This document shows positions 1 through 8,810 of a stretch of 63,411 nucleotides of DNA, piece by piece (position 1 is the stretch's first letter; each line of letters opens with the position of its first letter). The position numbers were made by a program, and so were the translations under genes. This DNA comes from Methanobacterium sp. UBA410 (GTDB lineage: Archaea; Methanobacteriota; Methanobacteria; Methanobacteriales; Methanobacteriaceae): the NCBI GenBank assembly GCA_002498385.1, contig DAHH01000005.1, forward strand, positions 50,028 to 113,438, read 5' to 3'. A model generated the notes under the pieces. It did no database searches and was not told the DNA's origin. It was given only the letters and a program-made list of their open reading frames with translations.

Positions 1-243
1 CAAAACAGATCTCTTCATCAAAAACTTTTTTTTGCAGCGTTATGGGAAGCAGAGTACATCTTTATGAACATAACTGTTTCAGGTATTTCTTATTAGGTTT
101 ACTTCAACCTGTCTTTGATGTGGAATTCTAGTTGTGGTTGGACTGTTTCAAGTGCATTAAAAAAGATGATAATAAATGTAAGTTCCATTAAAAAAGGTGA
201 AATAGTATTTAAAACCACTTAAACTAGGTTAGTTAAGCATAGT

Positions 244-1398
244 TCAAATGGACAACTGGCATGGATTGATAAAACCACCCCTTATCAGATGATCCGCCAC
301 CACAATTGCAACTGCAGACTCAGCAACTGCCGTCACCCTTGGACAGATACAGGGGTCGTGTCTGCCCCGGATTTCAATTTCAGTATCCTGCATTTTTTCA
401 AGATCAACTGTTTTCTGGGTTTTTGATATGGATGGTGTTGGTTTCACTGCAATTCTGGTAACAATTGGCATTCCATTGGATATTCCACCCAGCATTCCTC
501 CAGCATGGTTTGTTTTGGTTTTAACCTTATCCCTGGCCATGAGGAATTCATCGTTCATCATGGAACCTGAAAGTTCTGCAGATTGGAATCCTGCCCCTAT
601 CTCAACACCCTTCACAGAACCTATTCCCATGAGGATCTTGGCAATATCTGCATCCAGCTTGTCAAATACTGGTGCTCCAAGACCTGCAGGCGCGTTTAAC
701 ACAATGGTTTCAACGATACCTCCAACAGAATCTCCCTTTTCTTTGAGCCTCAGGATCAGATCCTCCATCTCTGCTGCAGCTTTTAGGTCTGGGCAGCGCA
801 CTGGATTTTGATCCACGTTCTTTTTGATGCTTTCAAATTCATTGAATTCTTCTCCTGAAACACAGGATTTACCTGGAACGGTTTCTTCACTAAAAACAGT
901 TTTTTTGGCCTTGATATTTCCAACCTGGGTCACGTAAGCAAGCACCTTTATGTTTAAGGTTTTAAGCAGTTTTTTTGCAACTGCTCCTCCAACAACATGG
1001 CCTATTGTCACACGGCCACTGCCGCGACCTCCACCACGGTAGTCGTAGTGGCCGTAACGGGCTTTCCATGTGTAATCTCCATGTCCCGGTCTTGGTGTGT
1101 TTTTCAGGCTTTCATAGGCTGATGATTTCATGTCTCTGTTTCGAACCACTGCTGTTATGGGTGCTCCATCGGTTCTGCCCTGGAAAATGCCCGATAAAAT
1201 TTCAACCTGGTCTGTTTCGCTTCTGGGGGTTGTTATTTTACTTGTGCCGGGTCTTCGCCTGTCAAGTTCTTCCTGAATGTCCTGTCTTGAAAGTTTTAAA
1301 CCTGCTGGGCAGCCATCAACAATGGCTCCAAGGGCAGTGCCATGGCTTGAACCGAAGGTTGTAACTTTAAACATTTTACCTGTGGTGTTTCCTGACAT
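244..1398 (-). CDS. aroC: Chorismate synthase
   Basis: Makes chorismate from 5-enolpyruvylshikimate-3-phosphate, the last step of the shikimate pathway, using reduced FMN in the cytoplasm. The 384-residue protein shows the family signatures: FGSSHG near residues 15-20 with the conserved His19, the RRRPG segment at 47-51, a glycine/arginine-rich GGGRGSGR loop near residue 125, and the C-terminal RHDPC region near 350. Length is normal for the family. The start is supported by GGAGGTG six bases upstream of the ATG at 1398. It stands alone on the minus strand, transcribed away from the glycosylase gene. Identification is firm. Confidence 0.97.
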   Translation of the reverse strand: MSGNTTGKMFKVTTFGSSHGTALGAIVDGCPAGLKLSRQDIQEELDRRRPGTSKITTPRSETDQVEILSGIFQGRTDGAPITAVVRNRDMKSSAYESLKNTPRPGHGDYTWKARYGHYDYRGGGRGSGRVTIGHVVGGAVAKKLLKTLNIKVLAYVTQVGNIKAKKTVFSEETVPGKSCVSGEEFNEFESIKKNVDQNPVRCPDLKAAAEMEDLILRLKEKGDSVGGIVETIVLNAPAGLGAPVFDKLDADIAKILMGIGSVKGVEIGAGFQSAELSGSMMNDEFLMARDKVKTKTNHAGGMLGGISNGMPIVTRIAVKPTPSISKTQKTVDLEKMQDTEIEIRGRHDPCICPRVTAVAESAVAIVVADHLIRGGFINPCQLSI

Positions 1399-2329
1399 AA
1401 ATTCACCTCCTCCATTTATGGATTTTATTTATTTTTCATATAATGCTTGATTGTATATTTTGTCAATTATGACACTATTTAGAATGCCTTCGAGGCCAGA
1501 ACGCTTCCTTCTCTTAATGTGCATTTATAACATTTAATTATCATTCATGGCATCTATTATTATCTAATCTATATTATCTGCAATGCTTATTTTAAATGAT
1601 TCTGTCTACGGTTTTCATCTTTTGTTCTCATGACATAACTGTTCCATGGGGTATTTATAAGGGGTTCCTAGAGAACGAGTTTACTGTGGCTGATGGGAGT
1701 GTTAACCGCTTTAAATATGAAAAAATTAATTTAATCTGGTTTCTGATAAAAAAAACTTAAAAAATAGGATATATTCAGGATATATTCTCTTTTTGCTTTT
1801 GGATGAATGAATTGTTGGGGATTAAAAGAAAATTTAATGGAGGAAGAAAAAACAAGCGACTTTATTTTTTAAACTAACCCCTGTCATTTTTTCATTTTTC
1901 CCCTCAACAATTGACCTGGATGGCTGCTACCAAATTGTTAGTGGTACATTTTTTTAGTAATACCTTTTTTAGTAGTACATTTCTTAGTAATTAAGGAGCA
2001 AGATCTGAATAATTTATGGACGTAACTCCTTTAAACAAAGACTTTTTTTCCACCCATATTATACACATTGATTTCTTGTTAAAAGTAGTTTTTCCAAATT
2101 TAAACCCAAATTCACTCCAAATTAAAAATAGAAAAAAAGGTAAAATTTTAAAAAAGGAGATTGTAGACGACCACACAAAAGGTTGTTGTGTGATCATCCC
2201 TTTCTTTTGTTTGAACCTTTCTTTTGGAGTGTGGTGTTCAGTTTTTTTAAATGTACTAAAAAAAAATTGAATACCATCCAACTCATTAAGGATAAGTCCA
2301 ATATAAATTTTTATATTTTTATTTTTATT
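1399..2329. other. AT-rich intergenic stretch with one hairpin
   Basis: No convincing gene is visible. Open frames on both strands around 1991-2281 are rich in Phe, Lys and Ile and resemble no family I know. One inverted repeat is clear: CACACAA at 2172-2178 pairs with TTGTGTG at 2186-2192 across a 7-base loop. Near 1940-1990 the segments GTGGTACATTTTTTTAGTAA and GTAGTACATTTCTTAGTAA form an imperfect direct repeat. The hairpin could belong to a small RNA, but nothing else supports that. Confidence 0.4.
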
Positions 2330-2552
2330 TTAAAAAGTTATGCTCCTCCTTAACATGAAAATTAGGAGAATAGCAAAGGTAAACACAACAATTGTCCCGT
2401 TAACAGATCTGGATAAGGTTTCTTTCCTTGACAGTGGCCTGTTTGTTTCTTCAAGTTTTTTTTACACATTTGCAACAGAAATCAATTTTCCCAGGGTTTT
2501 CAGCCCCAAAACATTGGCAGTATTTATGTTCTGGCTTGGACGTGGTAAACCT
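2330..2552 (-). pseudogene. Small zinc-ribbon membrane protein, frameshifted
   Basis: On the minus strand one frame encodes a zinc ribbon of the form YCQCFGAENPGKIDFCCKC, which is CxC(F)GAEN plus CxKC as in archaeal zinc-ribbon proteins. It runs into a stop just after a run of eight A on the coding strand (2456-2463 on the plus strand). Removing one A would continue the protein into a segment starting KKLEETNRPLSRKE, followed by a hydrophobic helix (TIVVFTFAILLIFML) and a short basic tail ending at 2330. No start codon in frame remains upstream. I read it as a decayed zinc-ribbon plus single-helix membrane protein. Function is unknown. Confidence 0.45.
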
Positions 2553-2714
2553 TTAACTTATATTTCTCATTCCTAATTTGTGGGTTTCAAGGGCGCTTTA
2601 CAATTTGACAATATTTTTTGATTCATGCCTTTTTTTGTAAAAATTTCTATTGAGAATCATCAAGGCCCAATCATTGAATTGGCGAAAATGTTCATATAAA
2701 GCCGCATCATATCT

Positions 2715-3422
2715 ATGCATATGAAAGCTCATCAGTTGATTAAGATATACAAAAAACTTTACCATCTCTACGGCCCACAGGGATGGTGGCCTTTAACAAG
2801 CTATGAAGGTACAAATCCAACAAAAACAGGCTTTGTAAGAGGTTACCATCCAGGAAACTATGATCTACCTGAGAACAGACAGCAAATTTATGAAATTATG
2901 TTGGGGGCTGTTTTAACCCAGAACACGGCATGGACATCAGCGGAGCAGGCCCTGATCAACTTGAAAAAACTAAATGCTCTCTACCCTGAAAAACTTCTGA
3001 AACTTGCAGATGAAGATTTAAAAGGAGCCATAAGATGTGCTGGATTTTTGAATCAGAAGGCAGTTTACCTCAAGGAGTTAACACAATTTTTCATATCTTT
3101 GGAGGGCAGAACTCCAGAAAGGAAGGAACTGCTGGCTGTTAAGGGTGTTGGAAATGAAACAGCTGATTCAATTCTTCTCTATGCATTTAAAGAGCCAGAG
3201 TTTGTGGTTGATGCCTACACAAAAAGGATATTTTCGCATCTGGACATTGTGGATGGGGGCACAGGTTACATGGAGGTGAAGAAACTTTTTGAGTCCAGCT
3301 TACCCAGAAATACTGCCCTCTACCAGGAATACCATGCCCTGGTCGTAGAACACGCCAAGCATTACTACAATAAAAAGCCCTACGGTGTGGAAGATCCATT
3401 GAAAAAGATTTTAAAGGGATGA
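2715..3422 (+). CDS. MagIII-like HhH-GPD DNA glycosylase
   Basis: A DNA base-excision enzyme of the endonuclease III superfamily. The 235 residues carry a helix-hairpin-helix LLAVKGVGNETADSILL at about 139-155 and the catalytic Asp in FVVDAYTKR (Asp166). At the position of the E. coli Nth catalytic lysine (LPGVGRKTA) this protein has Glu148 (GNETA), so it should act as a monofunctional glycosylase without lyase chemistry. The C-terminal four-cysteine iron-sulfur cluster of Nth is absent. Both traits point to the MagIII branch, which removes alkylated bases. A TATA-like sequence, CATATAAAG at 2693-2701, lies so close to the ATG that the transcript may be leaderless. The alternative start is Met3. 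Confidence 0.8.
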   Translation: MHMKAHQLIKIYKKLYHLYGPQGWWPLTSYEGTNPTKTGFVRGYHPGNYDLPENRQQIYEIMLGAVLTQNTAWTSAEQALINLKKLNALYPEKLLKLADEDLKGAIRCAGFLNQKAVYLKELTQFFISLEGRTPERKELLAVKGVGNETADSILLYAFKEPEFVVDAYTKRIFSHLDIVDGGTGYMEVKKLFESSLPRNTALYQEYHALVVEHAKHYYNKKPYGVEDPLKKILKG

Positions 3423-3697
3423 ATTGAATTTGGATTGGAGTAGATAAAAAAATATTTAGATGCCCGGAAAGCATTCGCAGAACTGAAAATTTTGGGGAGT
3501 GTTTTTGTAAAATTTTATCTATAAAAAAAATTTTAAAAGCTTTTATTTTTATATTTTTCTGTATCATCATTTTGATTTTTTTCTGCAGGATGAAAACTAC
3601 ATTTTTATAAGTTGTTTGAATCAATATTAAACTAAATCAAAAAATTTTTGTTAGAAACAAGTTTCAATTTAAATTTAATTTCTTGGTGTGATTAAAA

Positions 3698-4669
3698 ATG
3701 GAATTTCCAGTCACAAGGATGCGAAGATTAAGGAAAAGTCCCCAGATAAGAAATATAATGAGTGAAACAAAGTTAAATCCTGAAGACTTCATATACCCCA
3801 TGTACGTTAAAGAGGGGCTGTTTGACGGGTATCCTGAGCATATAAATACCATGCCTGGTCAGTACAGGTACTCTGTAAACGATCTTGTGAAGAAGGCAGG
3901 AGAACTTGAAGATATGGGATTATCCTCTGTAATGATTTTTGGACTGCCACTTGAAAAGGATGAAAAAGGTTCAGAGGCCTACAACAAGGATGGAATAGTT
4001 CAGCAGGCAGTGCGCCGCATGAAGGAGGAAACAAACCTTATTGTGATGACGGACATCTGCATGTGTCAGTACACATCCCACGGCCACTGCGGAGTGGTTA
4101 AAAATGGTAAAATACTCAACGATGAAACCTTGAACTACCTTTCAAAGATTGCACTAAGCCATGCAGAGGCAGGAACCGATGTTGTGGCACCTTCAGATAT
4201 GATGGACGGCAGAGTTGGGGCCATGAGAAAAACGCTGGATCTGAACGGCTACTACGACACCATCATAATGTCTTACGCTGCAAAGTACGCCTCCTCATTC
4301 TACGCACCCTTCAGGGAAGCTGCATGCTCGGCACCGGGTTTTGGAGACAGAAAAACCTACCAAATGAACCCTGCAAATATCCTGGAAGCTTTAAGGGAGG
4401 TTGAACTTGACATTGAAGAAGGTGCCGATGTGGTAATGGTTAAACCAGCCATGCCATACCTTGACGTTTTAAAAGCTGTTAAAGATGAATTTAAGATGCC
4501 AACTGCGGCCTACCAGGTGAGCGGTGAGTACTCAATGCTTAAAGCAGGAATAGATGCAGGTTACATAACTGAAGAGTCTGTATATGAATCCCTCTTATCC
4601 ATAAAAAGAGCAGGTGCAGATCTTATAATCAGTTACTTCGCACCAGACTTTTTAGAGGGGAAAATCTAA
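3698..4669 (+). CDS. hemB: Porphobilinogen synthase (delta-aminolevulinic acid dehydratase)
   Basis: Condenses two 5-aminolevulinate molecules to porphobilinogen, feeding tetrapyrrole synthesis; in a methanogen this supplies F430, cobamides and siroheme. The 323-residue protein shows both active-site lysines in MSYAAKYASSFYAPFR and VMVKPAMPYLDVLKA. A cysteine cluster DICMCQYTSHGHC marks the zinc-dependent type. It is the first gene of a same-strand run with the CitG-like gene and pheS (gaps of 77 and 105 bases). No strong ribosome binding site precedes the ATG at 3698. Identification is firm. Confidence 0.96.
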   Translation: MEFPVTRMRRLRKSPQIRNIMSETKLNPEDFIYPMYVKEGLFDGYPEHINTMPGQYRYSVNDLVKKAGELEDMGLSSVMIFGLPLEKDEKGSEAYNKDGIVQQAVRRMKEETNLIVMTDICMCQYTSHGHCGVVKNGKILNDETLNYLSKIALSHAEAGTDVVAPSDMMDGRVGAMRKTLDLNGYYDTIIMSYAAKYASSFYAPFREAACSAPGFGDRKTYQMNPANILEALREVELDIEEGADVVMVKPAMPYLDVLKAVKDEFKMPTAAYQVSGEYSMLKAGIDAGYITEESVYESLLSIKRAGADLIISYFAPDFLEGKI

Positions 4670-4746
4670 AAATCTGGTTTAAAACCTCTTATTTTTTTAG
4701 TAAAACTGAAAGATTTTTTTTATAAGGCTAAAAGGAGAAATACATT

Positions 4747-5664
4747 TTGGATCCAGAATTTGTGGCAAAAACAGCTCAGATTGCATCGGTTCTTGAGGTC
4801 AGTGGATACCCAAAACCAGGAAACGTCCACAGAACACACGACTTTGACGACATGATTTTTGAAGATTTCCTTATAAGCGGCGTTGTTATTGGGGACACAA
4901 TGAAAGAAACTGCAGAAAGGGGATTAAAATACTGTAGATCGGAATCTTTGCCTAAAATTGAACTTGGAAAACTCATAAAAACAGCGGTCTCCCAGACCAA
5001 TAAATGGATTGCAAACAACACGAACCTGGGCATTGTAATGCTTCTAACACCAATAGCAGCTGCAGCAGGTATGAGCAGCAATCTGGTCCAGCTTAAGGAT
5101 AACATCAGCAGGATAATGGATTCAACAACACCTCAAGATGCTGCAAATCTTTACGATGCAATAAACATAGCTGATGCTGGTGGAATGGGTGAAAGAGATG
5201 ATCTGGACGTTGGAAACGACAGTGCAAAGGATGAACTCCTTGAGAAGGGCATCAACATGTTCCAGGTCCTGGACATATCCTCAGGGTGGGACATGCTCTC
5301 ATATGAACTTACAAACGGCATGCCTATAAGCTTTGAAACAGGTTTTCCAGTTTTCAGGGGTGTTAAACCAGCTCACGGCACCAACAGCGCCACTGTCCAG
5401 ACATTCTTAACCATACTCTCCAGGTATCCAGACACCCTGATCTCAAGGAAATACGGTAAAAAGAGGGCAGAAAATGTTTCAGGGGATGCGAAGGCCGTGT
5501 TAGATGAAGGCGGAATTTTGGGCTCTGATGGATTTTCAAGAGTTGCCAGATTCGATGAAAAACTGGTGCAAAACAGGTTGAATCCCGGTACAACGGCAGA
5601 TCTTACAGCATCATCAATAATGATAGCTCTTTTAGAGGAGTTTGGAAATTTGGGGAGTGAGTAA
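4747..5664 (+). CDS. Triphosphoribosyl-dephospho-CoA synthase family protein (CitG/MdcB-like)
   Basis: Belongs to the CitG family, whose bacterial members join ATP and dephospho-CoA to make the precursor of the citrate lyase or malonate decarboxylase prosthetic group. Family motifs are visible: EVSGYPKPGNVHR near residue 20, NTNLGIVMLLTPIAAAAG near 93, and NPGTTADLTASSIM near 280. The 305-residue length fits. The start is a TTG with GGAG at 4734-4737, nine bases upstream. Methanogens keep this gene without citrate lyase, so the physiological substrate here is unknown. It lies between hemB and pheS on the same strand. Confidence 0.8.
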   Translation: MDPEFVAKTAQIASVLEVSGYPKPGNVHRTHDFDDMIFEDFLISGVVIGDTMKETAERGLKYCRSESLPKIELGKLIKTAVSQTNKWIANNTNLGIVMLLTPIAAAAGMSSNLVQLKDNISRIMDSTTPQDAANLYDAINIADAGGMGERDDLDVGNDSAKDELLEKGINMFQVLDISSGWDMLSYELTNGMPISFETGFPVFRGVKPAHGTNSATVQTFLTILSRYPDTLISRKYGKKRAENVSGDAKAVLDEGGILGSDGFSRVARFDEKLVQNRLNPGTTADLTASSIMIALLEEFGNLGSE

Positions 5665-5769
5665 GGGAAATTTAACTTTAAAATTTCCACTTTGAAGTTC
5701 CGTTTCAAACTTTTTTTTGACAATAACTATTTTTAAAAAGACGTTAAATTAAGAATGAGGAGAAATATC

Positions 5770-7311
5770 ATGCTTCAAAAAGTCATCGATGAACTACACA
5801 TTTACGAGAAAAAAATACTGAAGGTCCTTGAAGCCTCAAACGGTGAAGTGTCGCCTGAAGAGGTTTGCAAAGCCCAAAACATGAATATAAAATCTGTTAT
5901 GAGTGCTGCAGGTTCCCTTGCATCCAAAGACATTATAAACGTCCAGAAGGATGTTGAAAAGTTCGTTTTTCTCACCGACACAGGAATGGAATACGCAGCA
6001 GAAGGACTTCCCGAAACCAAAATGTTAAAAGCCTTAAATGAACATGAAACCATTCACATGACGGACATGGCCCAAAAATCCGATATAAAACCGACTGAAG
6101 TTAACATAGGAATAGGATGGCTTCTGAAAAAAGGCTGGGCAACCGTTGATAAAGGAAACATCAACCTAACGGACAAGGGCAGAAGCGACCTGTCTCTGGA
6201 GGACAGCGATGAACATCTTTTAAAACTCATCCTTAAAAGCGGGGAACTCTCAGTTGAGGACGTACCACAGAACCTTAAAAAATCCCTTAAAAATTTGAAA
6301 AAAAGGAAAAACATCGTAAAGATCAACAAGAAAACCACCCACATACTGCAAATAAAAGAAATTGGGAGAAAAATCCTGGATGTGGGTATTGAAATAAGGG
6401 AAGAAGCAACCCAGCTCACCCACCAGCAGCTTAAGGACGGCTCATGGAAATCACTCCAATTTAGGGGTTACGATGTGAATGCAGAGCATCCTGAAACATT
6501 TCCCGGTAAAATACATCCACTTCAGGCTGTTATCAGCGACATAAGGGAGATCTTCCTTAACATGGGTTTCACAGAGTTCAGCGGAAGCATACTGGAATCT
6601 GCATTCTGGAACTTTGACTGCCTTTTCCAGCCACAGGATCATGCTGCAAGGGAAATGCAGGACACCTTTTATGTTAAAAACCCTCCAAGGGCAAAACTAC
6701 CCTCAGATAAACTTGTGAAGAGGGTTTCAAGGGTTCATGAGGACGGAGGAGACACGGGTTCTGAGGGCTGGCAGTACCCATGGAATATTGAAATTGCAAA
6801 ACAGTCAGTTCTACGTACCCATACAACCTGTTTATCCGTGAGATACCTTTCCCAGCACAAACCACCCCTTAAGATGTTTTCTGTTGGAAGAGTCTTCAGA
6901 AGGGAGACCATAAACTACAAGCACCTTCCAGAGTTCCACCAGGTTGAGGGGATTATTGCAGGGGAAGACATAAACTTCAAAAACCTCCTGGGAATACTCA
7001 AGGAATTCTACCGCAAGTTAGGCTTCAAAGTAAGGTTCAGACCTGCATACTTCCCCTACACTTACCTGTCAACGGAGTGCGAGATCTACCTGCCTGATAA
7101 AAAGAGCTGGATAGAGCTTGGAGGCTCAGGCATGATGAGGCCTGAGGTTTTAGAACCTTTAGGTATTAAAACACCTGCACTGGCATTCGGTCTTGGAATT
7201 GAAAGGCTTGCAATGATAAGGTACGGAATCAGCGACATAAGAATGCTTTACAAGAGCGACATAGGCTGGCTTCGAAGACTGCCCGTTACACAGGGCGTGA
7301 AATTGGATTAA
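5770..7311 (+). CDS. pheS: Phenylalanyl-tRNA synthetase alpha subunit
   Basis: Catalytic subunit of class II PheRS, which charges tRNA-Phe as an alpha2beta2 tetramer. The N-terminal ~200 residues form winged-helix modules typical of archaeal and eukaryotic cytosolic PheS. The catalytic core follows, with motif 2 in SVGRVFRRETINYKHLPEFH and motif 3 in FGLGIERLAMIRYGI near the C-terminus. I chose the ATG at 5770 because GAGGAGA at 5757-5763 sits six bases upstream; the frame is open five codons further up, to an ATG at 5755, which overlaps that ribosome binding site. No pheT lies in the window. A T-run terminator follows. Confidence 0.96.
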   Translation: MLQKVIDELHIYEKKILKVLEASNGEVSPEEVCKAQNMNIKSVMSAAGSLASKDIINVQKDVEKFVFLTDTGMEYAAEGLPETKMLKALNEHETIHMTDMAQKSDIKPTEVNIGIGWLLKKGWATVDKGNINLTDKGRSDLSLEDSDEHLLKLILKSGELSVEDVPQNLKKSLKNLKKRKNIVKINKKTTHILQIKEIGRKILDVGIEIREEATQLTHQQLKDGSWKSLQFRGYDVNAEHPETFPGKIHPLQAVISDIREIFLNMGFTEFSGSILESAFWNFDCLFQPQDHAAREMQDTFYVKNPPRAKLPSDKLVKRVSRVHEDGGDTGSEGWQYPWNIEIAKQSVLRTHTTCLSVRYLSQHKPPLKMFSVGRVFRRETINYKHLPEFHQVEGIIAGEDINFKNLLGILKEFYRKLGFKVRFRPAYFPYTYLSTECEIYLPDKKSWIELGGSGMMRPEVLEPLGIKTPALAFGLGIERLAMIRYGISDIRMLYKSDIGWLRRLPVTQGVKLD

Positions 7312-7316
7312 ACTTT

Positions 7317-7345
7317 AAAAAGACTTTTTAAAAAGCCTTTTTTTT
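7317..7345 (+). terminator. Probable terminator after pheS
   Basis: Two short inverted segments, AAAAAGACTTTTT and AAAAAGCCTTTTTTTT, follow the pheS stop within 30 bases and end in eight T. In archaea such a T-run alone is enough to terminate transcription. Confidence 0.6.
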
Positions 7346-7462
7346 AATGAAAACGTTTTATTTTTTTTTATTTTTAAATGTTGTTTACGTCTTCATTTAA
7401 TTTTTATTTTAAAAATTTGGCAATTTCTTATTTTTAAATTTCTTATTTTTTAATAATTTTCA

Positions 7463-7496
7463 ATAATGAAAGGTAAGAAATAATGAAAGGTAAGAA
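7463..7496. repeat. Perfect tandem duplication, 17 bp x 2
   Basis: ATAATGAAAGGTAAGAA occurs twice with no gap and no mismatch (7463-7479 and 7480-7496) in the AT-rich spacer after pheS. No coding potential is seen. Confidence 0.9.
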
Positions 7497-7583
7497 TTTT
7501 TTTCCATCTACTCTTAAGGGTTTTATCTTCAAAAAAAAGAAGAGAAAGATTTTTGGTTTTTTAACTATGTGCTGTTTCACGTT

Positions 7584-8025
7584 TTAAAAAGGTGAAAATA
7601 CAAACACAACTGTAAGCATCACTGCTCCTACTGCAAATGAGAAGTCCAAACCAGATATCAATGTAGATATTTGCTGCGTTGAATCTGGATTAATGATGTT
7701 TTGGAGGTAGTTGTGCTGGCCGAAGGACATGAAGCTCATAAATAGAGATGAGCCAATTGCACCCCCAATTTGCTGTAGAGCAGTCATTATGGCTGGGCCT
7801 GAGGCGTAGTATTTGGAACTCAAATTTCCCAGTGTATTCGTTTGGTTTGACATCAAAAGGGCTGATCCAACGTATATGCCGCAGGTCATAACTAGCATAG
7901 CCATGAGGGTTGTTGAAGCTGAAAGCTGTGGGAAAAATATAAGGGAAATGCACATAACAGCAAGACCTGAACTGATGACAATCCTTGGGCCCCTCTTGTC
8001 GCAGGCTCTTATCTGTTTACTAGTG
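7584..8025 (-). pseudogene. MFS transporter, C-terminal fragment cut by an insertion sequence
   Basis: The intact part reads as the last membrane helices of a DHA2-type drug/proton antiporter: a DKRGPRIVISSGLAV loop upstream of the first Met, then helices with GPAIMTALQQIGGAIGSSLF, a typical C-terminal motif of this subfamily. The frame stays open to about 8025, where transposase-derived sequence begins, so the N-terminal two thirds are gone. It is not simply the missing part of the intact MFS gene at 8811-10187, which has its own, different C-terminus. It is most likely a paralogue destroyed by IS insertion and later deletion. Confidence 0.75.
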
Positions 8026-8063
8026 CAAAGGTTTAAGTAATATGCGGTGTTATATTTTTAGGT

Positions 8064-8776
8064 ATGAAAAGTGATTTGGTAGGTATGAAGAGTGATTTGG
8101 TGTTGGAATTGTTTATTTCAAATGAAGAAAAGGCTTTGAATTTTTTTAGGTGTATAAGATGGTCTAACGGCGTATATTGTCCTGAATGTGGGTCTTATGA
8201 TGTTTATAAGCGTGGTTATGTTTACAATAAGCGAGTTAGGCGTTATTCTTGTAATGAATGTGGTAATAACTTCACAGATTTCTCTGAAACAATATTTGCC
8301 AACAAACACTTACCTTTAGGTGAAATGTTTTACATAATATTAAATCAGGATAAAAAAAGTGTAAATCAGTTATCAAAGGAATTAGGTCATAAATGGGAGA
8401 GTATTGACAGATTATCCAAAGAATTCAAGGAATATCTGGAGAAAAACACGAAAGACCCGGTTTTATCTGGAAAAAATAGAAATTAGATGAAAAAAAATGT
8501 ACCAATCTTCAGGGCGATAAAGGTTTAAAAAAACACCCCACGATGTAGAGGCCTTAAACATAAGAGGAAGAGGCACATGGAAAAAAGACAAACCACCAAT
8601 AAATCACCATAACGGAAAGAGGAACAAGAAATACTCTTCTAAGCGTTGAAAAAAAACCTCCTCCAAAAAAAATTAATACAGAATAAATTCAAAACACACT
8701 GCAAAAAGCCAGTAACAGTATTCACAGACGATTACACCATATACACAGGTTTAAAACAACATTTAAAGTACAAATA
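8064..8776 (+). mobile_element. Degenerate IS1595-type transposase
   Basis: The first 140 codons encode the zinc-ribbon head of an IS1595-family transposase (CPECGSYDVYKRG ... YSCNECGNNFTDFS). After residue 140 the frame breaks, but the rest can be followed in other frames: a degraded IEIDEMYQS region near 8475-8510, RGRGTWKKDKPPI near 8565-8605, and PVTVFTDDYTIYTGLKQH at about 8707-8763. At least three frame changes are needed and the C-terminal part of the DDE domain is missing. The start region is itself duplicated: 21 bp at 8060-8080 recur at 8081-8101 with one mismatch, repeating the start codon and MKSDLVG. Terminal inverted repeats were not found. It is dead. Confidence 0.85.
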
Positions 8777-8810
8777 AAATTTTTACTCAAAGTTTTTCTT
8801 TAACACCAGC

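Noticed and set aside
428..1364. Plus-strand frames inside aroC
   Set aside because: They are antisense shadows of a firmly identified gene.
1991..2281. 96-residue minus-strand frame and 84-residue plus-strand frame in the aroC spacer
   Set aside because: Both are Phe/Lys/Ile-rich translations of AT-rich DNA without ribosome binding sites or family resemblance.
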